DNA of 64,000 nucleotides, from contig NZ_JAJBMO010000021.1 in NCBI RefSeq assembly GCF_020537505.1, forward strand, positions 10,446 through 74,445, in the 5' to 3' direction. Of this stretch, positions 53,466 through 63,522 are shown piece after piece. The notes beneath the pieces are model-generated. The model was not told where the DNA came from, did no database searches, and was given only the letters and a program-made list of their open reading frames with translations. How positions within the stretch are numbered: position 1 is the first letter of the stretch; each line of letters begins with the position of its first letter. Source of the DNA: Blautia glucerasea (lineage in GTDB: Bacteria; Bacillota; Clostridia; Lachnospirales; Lachnospiraceae). Both the position numbers and the translations under genes were made by a program.

Positions 53466-54317
53466 ATGAAAAAGAAACATTTTAAAACAGCTATAGCCAG
53501 TCTGCTCTTATCCTGCACACTTCTTACAAGCCCGCTTTCAGCAATGGCTGCGGTACAGATGAATACATCCACTGCTGCCACTACTGCTGCCACCACCCCT
53601 AAACCAGCTGCATCTGGCACCTGGAAAACAGTAAAAGGATATCACTACTATTACGATTCCAAGGGCAAGAAGGTCACTGGAAAAGTAAAGATCGGATCAC
53701 GCTATTACTTTTTCGATAAAAAAGGCATTCAGCGCTATGGATGGAAGAAAATCGGCAAAAACTATTACTACTTCCGCATCAGCACTTCCACAAAAGGTGC
53801 ATACATGCTGACTTCTACCAAGATAAACGGAATTACCCTTGATTCCAAAGGCCGGGCCAAGAAATCCGGATCTAACGCACGTAAGCTGAAGATCATGACC
53901 GAAGCCAACCGGATCGTTGAGAAGATCACAAAACCGGGCATGAATAAAAAGAAACGTCTGCGCACCTGTTTCAATTACGTTAAGAAAAAATACACCTATT
54001 ATTGCTGGCGTGATTTCAGAAACACAGCTAACTGGGAAAAAGATTTTGCTGAAGACATGTTCTTCCGCGGAGGCCGCGGCGACTGTGTTTCCTATGCAGC
54101 AGCTTTTGCTTATCTGGCCAATGCTGTCGGCATGAAGAAGGTATATGTAATTTGCTCCGGCGGTCACGGCTGGGCAGAAATTGGCGGAAGAATATATGAT
54201 CCTGACTGGGCTCTTGTAAGTAAAGTGGATTCTTATTTTGATATGTCCTACGATCTCAGCGGTGTGAACGGACGCCCCATGTATAAAACAAACCGTATTT
54301 ACGTTAAGAAAATCTGA
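53466..54317 (+). CDS. Secreted transglutaminase-like protein with cell-wall-binding repeats
   Basis: Exported protein, 283 aa, RBS AAGGAGG. Signal peptide 1-28 (LLLSCTLLTSPLSAMA) precedes a Thr/Ala-rich linker and choline-binding-like YG repeats at about 50-105 (GYHYYYDSKGKKVTGKVK, YYFFDKKGIQRYGWKKIG). The C-terminal transglutaminase-like (cysteine-protease-fold) domain has Cys207 in GRGDCVSYAAAF, His234 in GGHGWAEIGG and Asp245 in YDPDW. It is probably held at the wall and may cut or cross-link peptides. A -10 TATAAT lies at 53410-53415. Followed by a bidirectional terminator. Confidence 0.88.
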   Translation: MKKKHFKTAIASLLLSCTLLTSPLSAMAAVQMNTSTAATTAATTPKPAASGTWKTVKGYHYYYDSKGKKVTGKVKIGSRYYFFDKKGIQRYGWKKIGKNYYYFRISTSTKGAYMLTSTKINGITLDSKGRAKKSGSNARKLKIMTEANRIVEKITKPGMNKKKRLRTCFNYVKKKYTYYCWRDFRNTANWEKDFAEDMFFRGGRGDCVSYAAAFAYLANAVGMKKVYVICSGGHGWAEIGGRIYDPDWALVSKVDSYFDMSYDLSGVNGRPMYKTNRIYVKKI

Positions 54318-54325
54318 TCTATGAT

Positions 54326-54376
54326 AAAAAGGATCTGAAGTTCACGTTTGTTCTACATGAATTTCAGATCCTTTAT
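54326..54376. terminator. Bidirectional terminator after the transglutaminase gene
   Basis: AAAGGATCTGAA (54328-54339) pairs with TTCAGATCCTTT (54363-54374), with A and T runs outside. It serves the plus-strand transglutaminase gene and the minus-strand TPR lipoprotein gene. Confidence 0.85.
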
Positions 54377-54384
54377 TATACCTT

Positions 54385-55470
54385 TTATTGAACGGTACCT
54401 GTCCGAGACTTCAGGAAATCCAGTTCCTTGGCAGCTTCCTCGTCATCCGGATACATTCCCACGTACTCCTGTGCTTTCGCCTGCGCTGTGGAAAAATCCA
54501 GTTTTTTCTCATAAATAACAATTTCGTTAAATAAAAGGCTCTGCATCTCATCATCTGCAGCCACGGAAATTCCGTTGTTTATATTCTCCAACGCTGAATC
54601 AAAATTTCCTTCTGCCATATCACACACTGCCAGACCATTATAGCCAGGTGCTGCTGTCTGCGTCTGATTCCTGCTGGTATCCTCCAACTTCTGATTTACA
54701 AACTGCTGGTACATGGAACGGGCATTTGCATAATCCTGCTGGGCACTATAAACCATGCCTAGAACAAGGAGCGCCTCCTGGCTTCCCTGATTTGACGCAT
54801 CCGTCAGTTCTTTTTTCGCATTGGCGTAATCTTCCATATAGTAGTAGATCCGCCCCCGGTCGCACAGATCATCTGTCCCTTTGGCTTCTGTAGACAAAAC
54901 AGCCTCCAGATATCGGGTGCCGTCTGCTTCCATATCTTTTTCCAGGTAAGCCTGGTAAATCTGGATTGCCCGGTCATAGCTGGAATCTTCTCCATAGGCC
55001 TGCTCGAAATCATAGGATGCTTCATCATATCCATCCATAGCAAGTGCGACCTTACCAGTAAGGAACCAGCAGTCTGCATCCATATCATAATTCCGTGCCA
55101 GCATCTGGCAGTCTGCCATTGCATCTTCCAGATGGCCAGCCTGCAATCTGGCAGTCGCCCGGTACAAATACAGATCCTTCGCCACAGACTTGCTCACCTT
55201 CTCTGTACTAAGGGCATTTGTAAAGGCAGTGACCGCATCCTCATAATTTCCCATGCGGAGCTGGCAGATTCCAATTCCCCGGTAGGAAGTGGTCAGATTA
55301 ATACTGTTCTCCACAGAGGTGGTAAATTCATCCAGGGCATAATCATAGCTTCCCTGCTCCAGATCCTTCTCAGCCTCTTTAAAAATCTGCTGTTTTTCAT
55401 CCCCACAGCCTGCCAGAAGGGAAAGTCCCATGCAGGCTGTGAATATTAATGCTGTTTTTCTGATTTTCAT
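54385..55470 (-). CDS. TPR-repeat lipoprotein
   Basis: Exported lipoprotein, 361 aa. ATG 55470 gives a type II signal with lipobox LLAGC (MKIRKTALIFTACMGLSLLAGC); the in-frame codon at 55536 lies in glmM. About seven tetratricopeptide repeats follow, e.g. GSYDYALDEFTTSVENS, GNYEDAVTAFTNALSTEK and QDYANARSMYQQFVNQKL. TPR arrays bind other proteins, so it is probably a scaffold at the outer face of the membrane. It starts two bases after the glmM stop, indicating co-transcription. Partner unknown. Confidence 0.88.
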   Translation of the reverse strand: MKIRKTALIFTACMGLSLLAGCGDEKQQIFKEAEKDLEQGSYDYALDEFTTSVENSINLTTSYRGIGICQLRMGNYEDAVTAFTNALSTEKVSKSVAKDLYLYRATARLQAGHLEDAMADCQMLARNYDMDADCWFLTGKVALAMDGYDEASYDFEQAYGEDSSYDRAIQIYQAYLEKDMEADGTRYLEAVLSTEAKGTDDLCDRGRIYYYMEDYANAKKELTDASNQGSQEALLVLGMVYSAQQDYANARSMYQQFVNQKLEDTSRNQTQTAAPGYNGLAVCDMAEGNFDSALENINNGISVAADDEMQSLLFNEIVIYEKKLDFSTAQAKAQEYVGMYPDDEEAAKELDFLKSRTGTVQ

Positions 55471-55472
55471 GC

Positions 55473-56819
55473 TCAACCAACGATCAGCCCTTCGGCTTCC
55501 ATTACTTTCACAACGCTGTCTACATACTGATGGCAAAGATTATCTGTCTCAGCCTCCACCATAACACGAATCAACGGCTCTGTACCGCTCTCCCGGACCA
55601 GAATACGTCCGGAGTCGCCAAGTGCCTTGGCAGCTGTCTCTACAGCCTCTGCCACCTTCGGATTCTCACGGGCGGTCTTCTTATCTGCTACGCGCACATT
55701 GCGAAGTACCTGCGGATAAACCTTCATCTCTTTTGCAAGATCACATAAGGTTGCTTTCTTATCTACGCAGGCTTCCATAACCATAAGGGAAGTGAGGATA
55801 CCATCTCCGGTAGCTGCATAACGGCTGAAAATAATATGACCGGACTGCTCTCCCCCAATACTGTAATTATTTGCCAGCATGTTCTCTGCAACATATTTAT
55901 CACCAACAGCGGTCTGCTCATAGCGCATACCCTCACGCTCCAGAGCCTTGTAAAGTCCCATATTAGACATAACCGTGGTAACCACTGTGTTTCCGTTTAA
56001 TTTGCCCTGCTCTTTCAGATATTTGCCACAGACATACATGATCTTGTCACCATCGATAATATTTCCCCGGTGGTCAACTGCGATACAGCGGTCTGCGTCT
56101 CCATCATAAGCAAATCCAATATCCAGGCCGTTATCTACCACAAATTTCTGCAGAACCTCAATATGGGTGGAGCCACAGTTTGTGTTAATGTTCGTTCCAT
56201 CTGGCTGGTTGTTAATTACATAGGTCTTCGCCTGAAGTGCTTCAAAAACGCTCTTTGCAATTGCAGAAGAACTTCCGTTTGCACAGTCAAGACCAACCTT
56301 TACATTCTTAAAGTCACGGCTTGGAATGGAGATCAGATATCCAATATAGCGGTTACGTCCGGAAGCAAAGTCGATAGTACGTCCAATGTCTTCCTTACGG
56401 GCCAGTGGAAGCTCCTCGATCTCGCCGTCAATATAAGCCTCAATACGCTCCTCGATCTCAGCCTCAATCTTCTGGCCGTTTCCATTCAGAAGCTTGATTC
56501 CATTATCATAGAATGGGTTGTGGCTTGCAGAAATCATAATACCGCAATCAAAATCCTCTGTACGGACTGCAAAGGATACACTCGGAGTTGTTGTTACATG
56601 AAGAAGATATACATCTGCACCGGAAGCGGTAAGACCTGCAACCAGGGCATATTCAAACATGTAGCTGCTTCGTCTGGTATCCTTTCCGATTACGATTTTC
56701 GCCTTATGATCGCGGCCATAATACCAGCCTACATAACGACCTACTTTAAATGCATTGTCAACTGTCAGCTGAACATTTGCTTCTCCACGAAATCCATCTG
56801 TTCCAAAATATTTTCCCAT
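55473..56819 (-). CDS. glmM: Phosphoglucosamine mutase
   Basis: Converts glucosamine-6-phosphate to glucosamine-1-phosphate for UDP-GlcNAc and peptidoglycan synthesis; 448 aa. The start MGKYFGTDGFRGEANVQLT is standard. The phosphoserine loop is MISASHNPFYDNGIK, the metal loop AYDGDADRC, the sugar-binding loop GGEQSGHI and the phosphate-binding loop RESGTEPLIRVM. In the genome it precedes the TPR lipoprotein on the same transcript. Confidence 0.97.
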   Translation of the reverse strand: MGKYFGTDGFRGEANVQLTVDNAFKVGRYVGWYYGRDHKAKIVIGKDTRRSSYMFEYALVAGLTASGADVYLLHVTTTPSVSFAVRTEDFDCGIMISASHNPFYDNGIKLLNGNGQKIEAEIEERIEAYIDGEIEELPLARKEDIGRTIDFASGRNRYIGYLISIPSRDFKNVKVGLDCANGSSSAIAKSVFEALQAKTYVINNQPDGTNINTNCGSTHIEVLQKFVVDNGLDIGFAYDGDADRCIAVDHRGNIIDGDKIMYVCGKYLKEQGKLNGNTVVTTVMSNMGLYKALEREGMRYEQTAVGDKYVAENMLANNYSIGGEQSGHIIFSRYAATGDGILTSLMVMEACVDKKATLCDLAKEMKVYPQVLRNVRVADKKTARENPKVAEAVETAAKALGDSGRILVRESGTEPLIRVMVEAETDNLCHQYVDSVVKVMEAEGLIVG

Positions 56820-56998
56820 ATCTGATTATCCTCCTTATTCCAAAACCCGAACTCATTATTTACAGAAAATCAGTTACTGTTCATAGTCTTCGCCAAAGGC
56901 ATTTTACAGAATATTTCCAATGAACAGTAATAAAAATCATTCTATTCTGCCTGCGTTTTTCCCTGACAGTCCTCTTTACTATACACCCCTGTGTTTCT

Positions 56999-57916
56999 TT
57001 ATTTGTAAAGTCCGTTTGGATATACACCAGCCTCTGTGAGCTCTTTGAATGCTTTGATTACAACTTCCTTATCTTCCTGATAGGTTACGCCAAACCAGGT
57101 ATCCTTTGTCTCAAGAACATCAACCTGTGCTGCTCCCTTCTGGATCAGTTCGTCGATCATAACCGGAAGAAGATACTCTGCCTTAAGATCTCCTGGCTTC
57201 ACATTCTGAAGGAATTCTACAAATCCATTATATAATGTGTCCATAAATGCAGGTGTCAGTCCCCACATGTTCATGGAAACAAGCTCATTTAAATCAAGCT
57301 TCTCTACTGGCTGTCCATCCTCCCGGCTCTCTGCACCATCTGCGGTTTTGAAAATATTATGTGTCTCTGTTACGCCGGTAAGCTTGCCGTCTGTAATGTG
57401 GCAAAGGCCTCTGGTAACACTTCCGTTATCACTTAAGGTATTTCCAAGTCTGAAGCCTGCCATACAGATATGAAGCACATCGTCTGACGGCTGTTCCTGA
57501 ACCAGATAATCGTGTACTTTTACATAGGCCTCTTTGCCATAGTAATCGTCTGCATTGATAACTGCAAATGGCTCTGTAAGGAACTCTCTTGCACAGATAA
57601 CTGCGTGTCCGGTTCCCCATGGTTTGGTTCTGTCAGCTGGCTTGGTAAAGCCCTCTGGAAGCTTCTCAAGCTCCTGATAAGCATATGCAACTTCTGCGAT
57701 CTTCTCTACTCTTGCACCGATGGTACTCTTAAATTCTTCCTCCAGATCCCTGCGGATAATGAAAACAATCTTATTGAAACCTGCTTCCAATGCATCTCTG
57801 ATGGAATAATCCATAATGATCTCTCCATTCGGACCAACTGGTGCAAGCTGTTTGATTCCATTTCCAAAGCGGCTTCCCACTCCGGCTGCCATGATTACAA
57901 GAGCTGTTTTTTTCAT
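56999..57916 (-). CDS. Nucleotidyltransferase family protein (sugar-phosphate type)
   Basis: GT-A-fold nucleotidyltransferase, 305 aa. ATG 57916 (MKKTALVIMAAGVGSRFGNG) follows GGGAGGG. The signature AAGVGSRFGNGIKQLAP is a relaxed form of the sugar nucleotidyltransferase P-loop, and PFAVINADDYYGKEAY carries the metal-binding aspartates. The presence of a NTPase loop with K at IKQL and the PWGTGHAVICAREFL segment fits the group that activates sugar phosphates or phosphocholine. It stands 180 bp upstream of glmM, so a cell-wall or capsule precursor role is likely. Confidence 0.85.
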   Translation of the reverse strand: MKKTALVIMAAGVGSRFGNGIKQLAPVGPNGEIIMDYSIRDALEAGFNKIVFIIRRDLEEEFKSTIGARVEKIAEVAYAYQELEKLPEGFTKPADRTKPWGTGHAVICAREFLTEPFAVINADDYYGKEAYVKVHDYLVQEQPSDDVLHICMAGFRLGNTLSDNGSVTRGLCHITDGKLTGVTETHNIFKTADGAESREDGQPVEKLDLNELVSMNMWGLTPAFMDTLYNGFVEFLQNVKPGDLKAEYLLPVMIDELIQKGAAQVDVLETKDTWFGVTYQEDKEVVIKAFKELTEAGVYPNGLYK

Positions 57917-58054
57917 AGGTATATACCCTCCCATTTTTCACATGATTGTTGTTATATTTGTACTACATTCTGAAAGCTCATCTCTATAGGTCTTCCGGCA
58001 TTCAGTCTGTTCCAGTCATGTAGTTTTCTGCTTTATGATTCTAATTTTCTAAGC

Positions 58055-59128
58055 TTACTGCTCCTGCAGATTGCTCAGTTTTACAGCCTGGTCAGCTGCG
58101 ATCAGACTGTCAATGATCTCATCAAGATCGCCGCCCAGAATGTTATCCAGTCTGTGAAGAGTCAGTTTGATACGGTGGTCTGTCACACGTCCCTGAGGGA
58201 AGTTGTAAGTTCTGATCTTCTCGGAACGGTCACCTGTACCGATCTGGCTTCGTCTTGCCTCTGCTTCCGCATCATGCTGTTTCGCCAGCTCCATCTCATA
58301 CAGGCGGGAACGAAGTACCTTCAAAGCCTTATCCTTATTCTTCAGCTGGGACTTCTCATCCTGGCAGGAAATAACGATTCCTGTAGGAATATGGGTAAGT
58401 CTGACTGCGGAGTCCGTGGTGTTGACACACTGTCCACCGTTTCCGGAGGCTCTGAACACATCAAATTTACAGTCGTTCATATCCAGATGGAAGTCGATTT
58501 CTTCTGCCTCCGGCATGATCGCAACCGTACAGGTAGAAGTATGGATCCTTCCGCCGGATTCAGTCTCTGGAACTCGCTGTACACGGTGTACACCGCTCTC
58601 ATATTTCAGTCTGGAATAAGCACCAGCACCATTGATCATAAAAGTAACCTCTTTAAATCCGCCGATTCCATTCTCATTTAAACTCATCATCTCCGTTTTC
58701 CAGCGTCTGGATTCTGCATATTTCACATACATTCTGTAAATCTCAGCAGCGAAAAGAGCAGCCTCATCTCCACCTGCGCCAGCACGGATCTCCACGATAA
58801 CGTTCTTATTATCGTTGGGATCCTTAGGCAGAAGAAGGATCTTCAGATCATGCTCCAGTTCTTCTACACGCTTCTTGGCGTCAGAAAGCTCTTCCTTCAG
58901 CATTTCTCTCATCTCTTCATCCTTCTCCTCTTCAAGCATGGAAAGGCTGTCCTGGATGGTTTCTTTATTTTTCTTATATTCCTTATAGGTATCCACAATT
59001 GGCTGCAGGTCGCTCTGTTCCTTCATCAGCCTCTGAAAACGTTCTGGATTGGATGTTACATCCGGCTCACCCAGCTCGTTCAGAACTTCCTCGAAACGTA
59101 TGAGCAAATCGTCCAACTTGTCAAACAT
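58055..59128 (-). CDS. prfA: Peptide chain release factor 1
   Basis: Class I release factor recognising UAA and UAG, 357 aa. The catalytic GGQ is in [20 protein letters not shown]; the [20 protein letters not shown] block and the ending [15 protein letters not shown] are diagnostic of RF1. Its methyltransferase prmC is 144 bp downstream in transcription-reverse order (upstream gene), the usual pair. Because RF1 is present and normal, TAG should be a stop in this organism, which bears on the TAG in recQ. Confidence 0.97.
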   Translation of the reverse strand: MFDKLDDLLIRFEEVLNELGEPDVTSNPERFQRLMKEQSDLQPIVDTYKEYKKNKETIQDSLSMLEEEKDEEMREMLKEELSDAKKRVEELEHDLKILLLPKDPNDNKNVIVEIRAGAGGDEAALFAAEIYRMYVKYAESRRWKTEMMSLNENGIGGFKEVTFMINGAGAYSRLKYESGVHRVQRVPETESGGRIHTSTCTVAIMPEAEEIDFHLDMNDCKFDVFRASGNGGQCVNTTDSAVRLTHIPTGIVISCQDEKSQLKNKDKALKVLRSRLYEMELAKQHDAEAEARRSQIGTGDRSEKIRTYNFPQGRVTDHRIKLTLHRLDNILGGDLDEIIDSLIAADQAVKLSNLQEQ

Positions 59129-59272
59129 GGTTTTCCTCCTGTTATTTTCTGATTGCTGTAAAATGCCTCACAGCAGTATGATCTTTGTTCTTTTCTCTGA
59201 GGCCACTGCCTCATCATTTGTTGCTTCAGTCTGATAGATCGGTTCTCTTCTTATGTTTACTGCACCTTGAAG

Positions 59273-60142
59273 CTATTTCTTTCCCAGCACCACTCTGTCC
59301 AGTCCGGTCAGATCCCTGGCCACCTGCACATCTGTGAAGCCGTTATCCTTCATCAGCTTTGACACATCCCCGCCCTGGTCATATCCGATTTCAAACAGCA
59401 TCCAGCCGTCTTTTTTCAGAAAAAGCTTTCCCTCAGATACAATCTTCCGGTAAAAATACAGACCGTCCTCATGGCCGTCCAATGCAAGTCTGGGATCGTG
59501 ATCCCGCACTTCTTCCATAAGCTCTTCAATGTCTGCACTTCTAATATATGGGGGATTCGAGATAAGGATATCATAGAGTGGCATATCTTTGCCAGTCTTT
59601 TCTTGAAAAAAAGGTGTCAAAAACAGGTCGCTTTCTACGAAATCCGCTCTGTCTGCCACTCCCAGGCTGTCTGCATTCTTCTTTGCCACCTGAAGAGCCA
59701 TTGGGGAAACATCGGCTCCCACTCCTTGCGCCTCCTCTGTAAGAGCCAGAAGACTCAGCAGGATACACCCGGACCCTGTGCACATATCCAGAATCCTGGG
59801 ACTTTTTCGTCCTTTCAGGATCTCCAGTGCTTTTTCCACAAGGGTCTCTGTGTCCTGTCTCGGCACCAGAACATTCTCATTTACATAAAACTCAAAGCCC
59901 ATAAAACAGGCCTGGTGGGTAATATGCTGTAAGGGGACATGTTCCGCTCTTTTGGCAATGGCTTTTCGATATGCAGTGGCTTTCTTTTCTTCCACCGCAT
60001 CATCAGAATGGGCGAAATAAAAGGCTCTGCTCACACCAGTCACATACTCCAGAAGAAGCCAGGCATCCAGCCTGGCTTCCTGGATCTCATGCTGTTCCAG
60101 AACCTTGGTTCCTTCTTTTAATAATGTTTCCAGAGAAGTCAT
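59273..60142 (-). CDS. prmC: Release factor glutamine methyltransferase
   Basis: Methylates the GGQ glutamine of RF1/RF2, 289 aa. An N-terminal helical domain (1-75) with LLLEYVTGVSRAFYFAHSD leads into a class I SAM domain with ILDMCTGSGCILLSLLAL, and the NPPY motif lies in ILISNPPYIRSADIEEL. The start overlaps the yqhQ stop by four bases (ATGA). Operon order is rho, rpmE, yqhQ, prmC, prfA. Confidence 0.96.
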   Translation of the reverse strand: MTSLETLLKEGTKVLEQHEIQEARLDAWLLLEYVTGVSRAFYFAHSDDAVEEKKATAYRKAIAKRAEHVPLQHITHQACFMGFEFYVNENVLVPRQDTETLVEKALEILKGRKSPRILDMCTGSGCILLSLLALTEEAQGVGADVSPMALQVAKKNADSLGVADRADFVESDLFLTPFFQEKTGKDMPLYDILISNPPYIRSADIEELMEEVRDHDPRLALDGHEDGLYFYRKIVSEGKLFLKKDGWMLFEIGYDQGGDVSKLMKDNGFTDVQVARDLTGLDRVVLGKK

Positions 60143-61194
60143 TGCACATCTCCTGTTTCCGGCACTTTTCCAGTGTTTTCTTCCATGTTTCCGCTTTCGG
60201 CTGTCTCTGAAACAGTTTTCTCGTTCTCATATGGAATATCCAGATCAAACTCTGTCTTTAAGTAGGCTCTCCAGTCAAACACGGCCTCTACTGCTTTAAT
60301 AGCAACCTCTGCCATATCTGCGGTAGGCTCTTTGGTGGTAAACTTCTGCATGGCCATACCTGGCTTGCTCATCATCAGGGCAAACTTGCTGTCTGTTCTG
60401 CCTGCCCACTGGATAATCTCAAAAGAAATTCCAGATACGACCGGTACCATAAGGAGACGTCCGAAAAGGCGCAGCCAGTATGATGGTGCCAATACAAAAA
60501 TAAAGTGCAGGAAAATACTTACCAGCATAACCAGAAACAAAAAGCTGGTTCCACAGCGTCTGTGGAATCTGGAACTCTCCAGCACATTCTCCACAGTAAG
60601 AGGCTTTCCGTTCTCCACACAGTTGATGCATTTATGCTCTGCACCATGGTACATAAAGGTTCTCTGAATATCCTTCATTCTGGAGATCAGGATCATGTAT
60701 CCCATAAACAATCCCAGTTTTACAAAGGCTTCCACAATGGTAACGATCACCTCTGAAGCCCCCACCCTGCGGCAAAGGCTGGCCAGAGCGTAGGGAAGCA
60801 GCATAAATGCAGCAATGGAGATCACAATGGAAACAGCCACGGTCACATAAAGCAGGGCTTTAAATGCCTTGTCCTCTTTTTTCTTTTTGGCTTCCAGTTC
60901 CTCTGGAGAAAGGTTGGCATTCTTTTTTGCCTCTTCCTCGTCCTCCTCATCTCCTGCGATCTCTGCTGAATACATCAGACACTTGGTTCCGGTTACCAGA
61001 GAATCAATGAAGCTGACCATTCCACGGATGATCGGTTTGCGCCAGATTTTGGCATTGCCGAAGATGCATTTGTAATCTTCTACTTTTACTTCAATTTCTT
61101 TATCAGGACGGCGTACTGCAATAGAATATTTATCCTTATGGCGCATCATGATGCCTTCCATTACAGCTTGTCCACCGATATTTGATGGTTTCAT
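60139..61194 (-). CDS. yqhQ: DUF1385-family membrane protein (YqhQ-like)
   Basis: Membrane protein of unknown role, 351 aa. ATG 61194 follows GGAGG and opens with MKPSNIGGQAVMEGIMMRHK, the family hallmark; an upstream in-frame codon at 61335 would translate the direct repeats. Three to five helices follow, with GAEHKCINCVENGKPLT and SSRFHRRCGTSFLFLV as conserved parts. A lysine/glutamate-rich loop (about 108-140) and an acidic C-terminal tail are present. It commonly stands beside prmC in Clostridia. Confidence 0.92.
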   Translation of the reverse strand: MKPSNIGGQAVMEGIMMRHKDKYSIAVRRPDKEIEVKVEDYKCIFGNAKIWRKPIIRGMVSFIDSLVTGTKCLMYSAEIAGDEEDEEEAKKNANLSPEELEAKKKKEDKAFKALLYVTVAVSIVISIAAFMLLPYALASLCRRVGASEVIVTIVEAFVKLGLFMGYMILISRMKDIQRTFMYHGAEHKCINCVENGKPLTVENVLESSRFHRRCGTSFLFLVMLVSIFLHFIFVLAPSYWLRLFGRLLMVPVVSGISFEIIQWAGRTDSKFALMMSKPGMAMQKFTTKEPTADMAEVAIKAVEAVFDWRAYLKTEFDLDIPYENEKTVSETAESGNMEENTGKVPETGDVQ

Positions 61195-61210
61195 TTTATC
61201 CTCCGTCTCG

Positions 61211-61346
61211 TTAATACGGCAACGGCCAGGTTTTCGTGCAAGCGCGGACTTTGACTGCCCCCGCTTCAATGAGCAAAACACGTTCCGGTATTTCCCCGTT
61301 ATTACACGGCAGCCGCCAGGGTCTCGCGCAAGCACGGACTTTGACT
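61211..61346. repeat. Two imperfect 46-bp direct repeats, 90 bp apart
   Basis: Copies at 61211-61256 and 61301-61346 share 37 of 46 positions by my count, including GCAAGC and CGGACTTTGACT. They lie between rpmE and yqhQ in a conserved housekeeping operon. They could be intergenic repeats of this genome or the result of a local duplication. Confidence 0.65.
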
Positions 61347-61363
61347 CGTTGCTCGCGTAAATT

Positions 61364-61398
61364 ACAAAGAAAGGTTGAGATTTCCCAACCTCAACCTT
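61364..61398 (-). terminator. Terminator after rpmE
   Basis: AAGGTTGAG (61371-61379) pairs with CTCAACCTT (61390-61398) around a ten-base loop; the minus transcript continues TCTTTG, a weak U-run. Partial read-through into yqhQ is possible. Confidence 0.6.
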
Positions 61399-61418
61399 CT
61401 CATTCAGTAATATTCAAA

Positions 61419-61622
61419 TTATTTATTCAGGCCATATTTCTCGTTGAACTTATTGATACGTCCACGAGCCTGAGTAGCTTTCTGCTGTCCTGTATAGAAC
61501 GGATGACATTTGGAGCAGATTTCTACGTGGATGTCCTGCTTGGTAGAACCTGTTACAAAAGTATTACCGCAGTTGCAGGTTACAGTTGCCTGATAGTAAT
61601 TCGGATGGATTCCTTCTCTCAT
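61419..61622 (-). CDS. rpmE: 50S ribosomal protein L31, zinc-binding form
   Basis: Large-subunit ribosomal protein, 67 aa. ATG 61622 gives [20 protein letters not shown]; the codon at 61679 is not supported. Cysteines in TCNCGNTF and [11 protein letters not shown] provide the zinc site, so it is the C+ type that can be replaced under zinc starvation. It stands between rho and yqhQ as in other Firmicutes. Confidence 0.97.
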   Translation of the reverse strand: MREGIHPNYYQATVTCNCGNTFVTGSTKQDIHVEICSKCHPFYTGQQKATQARGRINKFNEKYGLNK

Positions 61623-61821
61623 GATTTTCACCTCTCTATATTTATTCTCTTTTATTTGCGTTGAATCTGACGAATTCACACTTTACACAGCCTACTGATT
61701 ATAGCATGGCGTTACGAGAAATGCAAGTTATTTATAAAATTTTCTATAACTATTCGCAGGAAATATTCTGCGAGGTGTTTTTTGTGAACAAAGTTCACAG
61801 AAAACCCGAGGCTTTCGGCGC

Positions 61822-61844
61822 GAAATCATGCTCTGCATGATTTC
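61822..61844. repeat. Perfect 10-bp hairpin after rho
   Basis: GAAATCATGC and GCATGATTTC form a perfect stem around a three-base loop, 41 bp past the rho stop codon. No U-run follows, so it is not a clear intrinsic terminator. It could protect the 3' end of the rho message or be a dispersed repeat. Confidence 0.5.
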
Positions 61845-61884
61845 TGTCCATCGCAAAGTGTGTAGCTGCGAAGGTACTGAACTG

Positions 61885-63522
61885 TTACAATTTCTGTTTT
61901 TTTACAGTTTGCACAAATTCGGCGTTGTTGGCAGTATGTGAAAACATGTTCAAAATCTGTTCTACTGCCTCGTCAGACTTCATGCCGTTAAGCGCTTTTC
62001 GCATGATGTAGACCGCTTCCTGCTCGTCCTTGCTAAGCAGCAGATCCTCTCGTCTGGTACCGGATTTCTGAATGTCGATAGCCGGAAATACCCGCTTCTC
62101 CTGAAGCTTACGGTCAAGCACAAGCTCCATATTACCAGTTCCCTTAAACTCCTCGTAAATAACATCGTCCATCTTGCTTCCTGTATCCACCAGCGCAGTA
62201 GCCAGAATAGTAAGACTTCCACCTTCCCGCATATTACGTGCAGCACCGAAGAAGCGCTTCGGCATATGAAGAGCTCCCGGGTCAAGACCACCGGACAGGG
62301 TTCTTCCACTTGGCGGAACCACCAGGTTATAAGCTCTGGCCAGTCTGGTAATGGAATCCAGAAGGATCACAACATCCTGCTTATGTTCTACAAGGCGGCG
62401 TGCGCGCTCCACAACCATCTCCGAAACACGCTTATGATGCTCTGGAAGCTCATCAAATGTAGAATAGATCACTTCCACGTTTGGACCCTGTATTGCTTCC
62501 TTAATATCTGTAACCTCCTCCGGGCGCTCGTCAATGAGAAGGATGATCAGATGCATATCTTTATTATTCTTAAGAATGGACTTTGCCACATCCTTGAGCA
62601 GTGTGGTCTTACCAGCCTTCGGTGGGGAAACGATCATACCACGCTGTCCCTTTCCAATAGGACTGATCAAATCCACAATACGCATAGCGGTAGTTCCACC
62701 AGGGCGCTCCATGATCAGGCGCTCGTTTGGAAAAATAGGTGTCATATTCTCGAAGCTATATCTCTTCTGGCCTTCACTTGGATGGAAACCATTGATAGAG
62801 GTCACGTATAAAAGAGCACTGAACTTCTCACCCTGTGTCTTAATACGGATATTTCCCTGAATAATATCTCCTGTCTTCAGATTAAACCTGCGGATCTGTG
62901 AAGGGGAAACGTAGATATCGTTTTCGCCTGGAAGATAATTCTCGCTTCGGATAAATCCAAATCCATCTGGCATAACCTCCAGAATACCGTTTGCCTTCTC
63001 TCCACTGTCAAGCTGAACAGCCTCAGCAGAAATCTGGTAGGTATTACTCAAAGCTTCTGCCTGATCTTCATTGGCAGTGTGTAGCTGCTCGGTCTCTTCA
63101 CTTTTAATCTCAGCTGGTGGGACAACTTCCACTGGCTTGGTAACCGGCTGCTCCCGTTTCGCATAACCTCCCTGTCTTCCCTCGCCGTTATAACCGCCTT
63201 GACGGCCTGCATTATCATTTCTGCTGTAATTGTTGCTTCGAAATTCCGGATTACGCCTTACGATTGTACGGGATCTGACCGATGCTTCCTTCCGCTCGGT
63301 CTCGTTTCGCTCCGGTGCAGCTGTGCTCTCAGCTTTTACAGGAGCAGCTGTATTCTCCGGCTTCTGAGCCACCGGTTCATTTGCGGTAGCTTCTTTCTTA
63401 TCTTCTTCTAACATCCGCTCAATTAATTCAGGCTTTCTCATAGTAGAAATGCCCTTCAGTCCCCTGGCTTTCGCAATTCCTTTCAGCTCCGCCAAAGGTA
63501 AAGATTCATACTTTTCTCTCAT
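61885..63522 (-). CDS. rho: Transcription termination factor Rho
   Basis: Hexameric RNA-dependent ATPase that ends transcripts; 545 aa, longer than the 420 aa of E. coli. ATG 63522 is chosen over a TTG one codon earlier. Residues 1-45 are the Rho N-terminal SAP-like helix ([16 protein letters not shown]), then about 45-160 is a low-complexity, charged, Arg/Gly/Asn-rich insertion ([15 protein letters not shown]) as in several Gram-positive Rho proteins. The cold-shock RNA domain follows ([15 protein letters not shown]), then Walker [14 protein letters not shown], Walker [17 protein letters not shown] and the Q-loop/R-loop region. Confidence 0.96.
   Translation of the reverse strand: MREKYESLPLAELKGIAKARGLKGISTMRKPELIERMLEEDKKEATANEPVAQKPENTAAPVKAESTAAPERNETERKEASVRSRTIVRRNPEFRSNNYSRNDNAGRQGGYNGEGRQGGYAKREQPVTKPVEVVPPAEIKSEETEQLHTANEDQAEALSNTYQISAEAVQLDSGEKANGILEVMPDGFGFIRSENYLPGENDIYVSPSQIRRFNLKTGDIIQGNIRIKTQGEKFSALLYVTSINGFHPSEGQKRYSFENMTPIFPNERLIMERPGGTTAMRIVDLISPIGKGQRGMIVSPPKAGKTTLLKDVAKSILKNNKDMHLIILLIDERPEEVTDIKEAIQGPNVEVIYSTFDELPEHHKRVSEMVVERARRLVEHKQDVVILLDSITRLARAYNLVVPPSGRTLSGGLDPGALHMPKRFFGAARNMREGGSLTILATALVDTGSKMDDVIYEEFKGTGNMELVLDRKLQEKRVFPAIDIQKSGTRREDLLLSKDEQEAVYIMRKALNGMKSDEAVEQILNMFSHTANNAEFVQTVKKQKL

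Noticed and set aside
60139..61335. Longer yqhQ starting at 61335
   Set aside because: The extra 47 residues translate the direct repeats; ATG 61194 has GGAGG and gives the family N-terminus.
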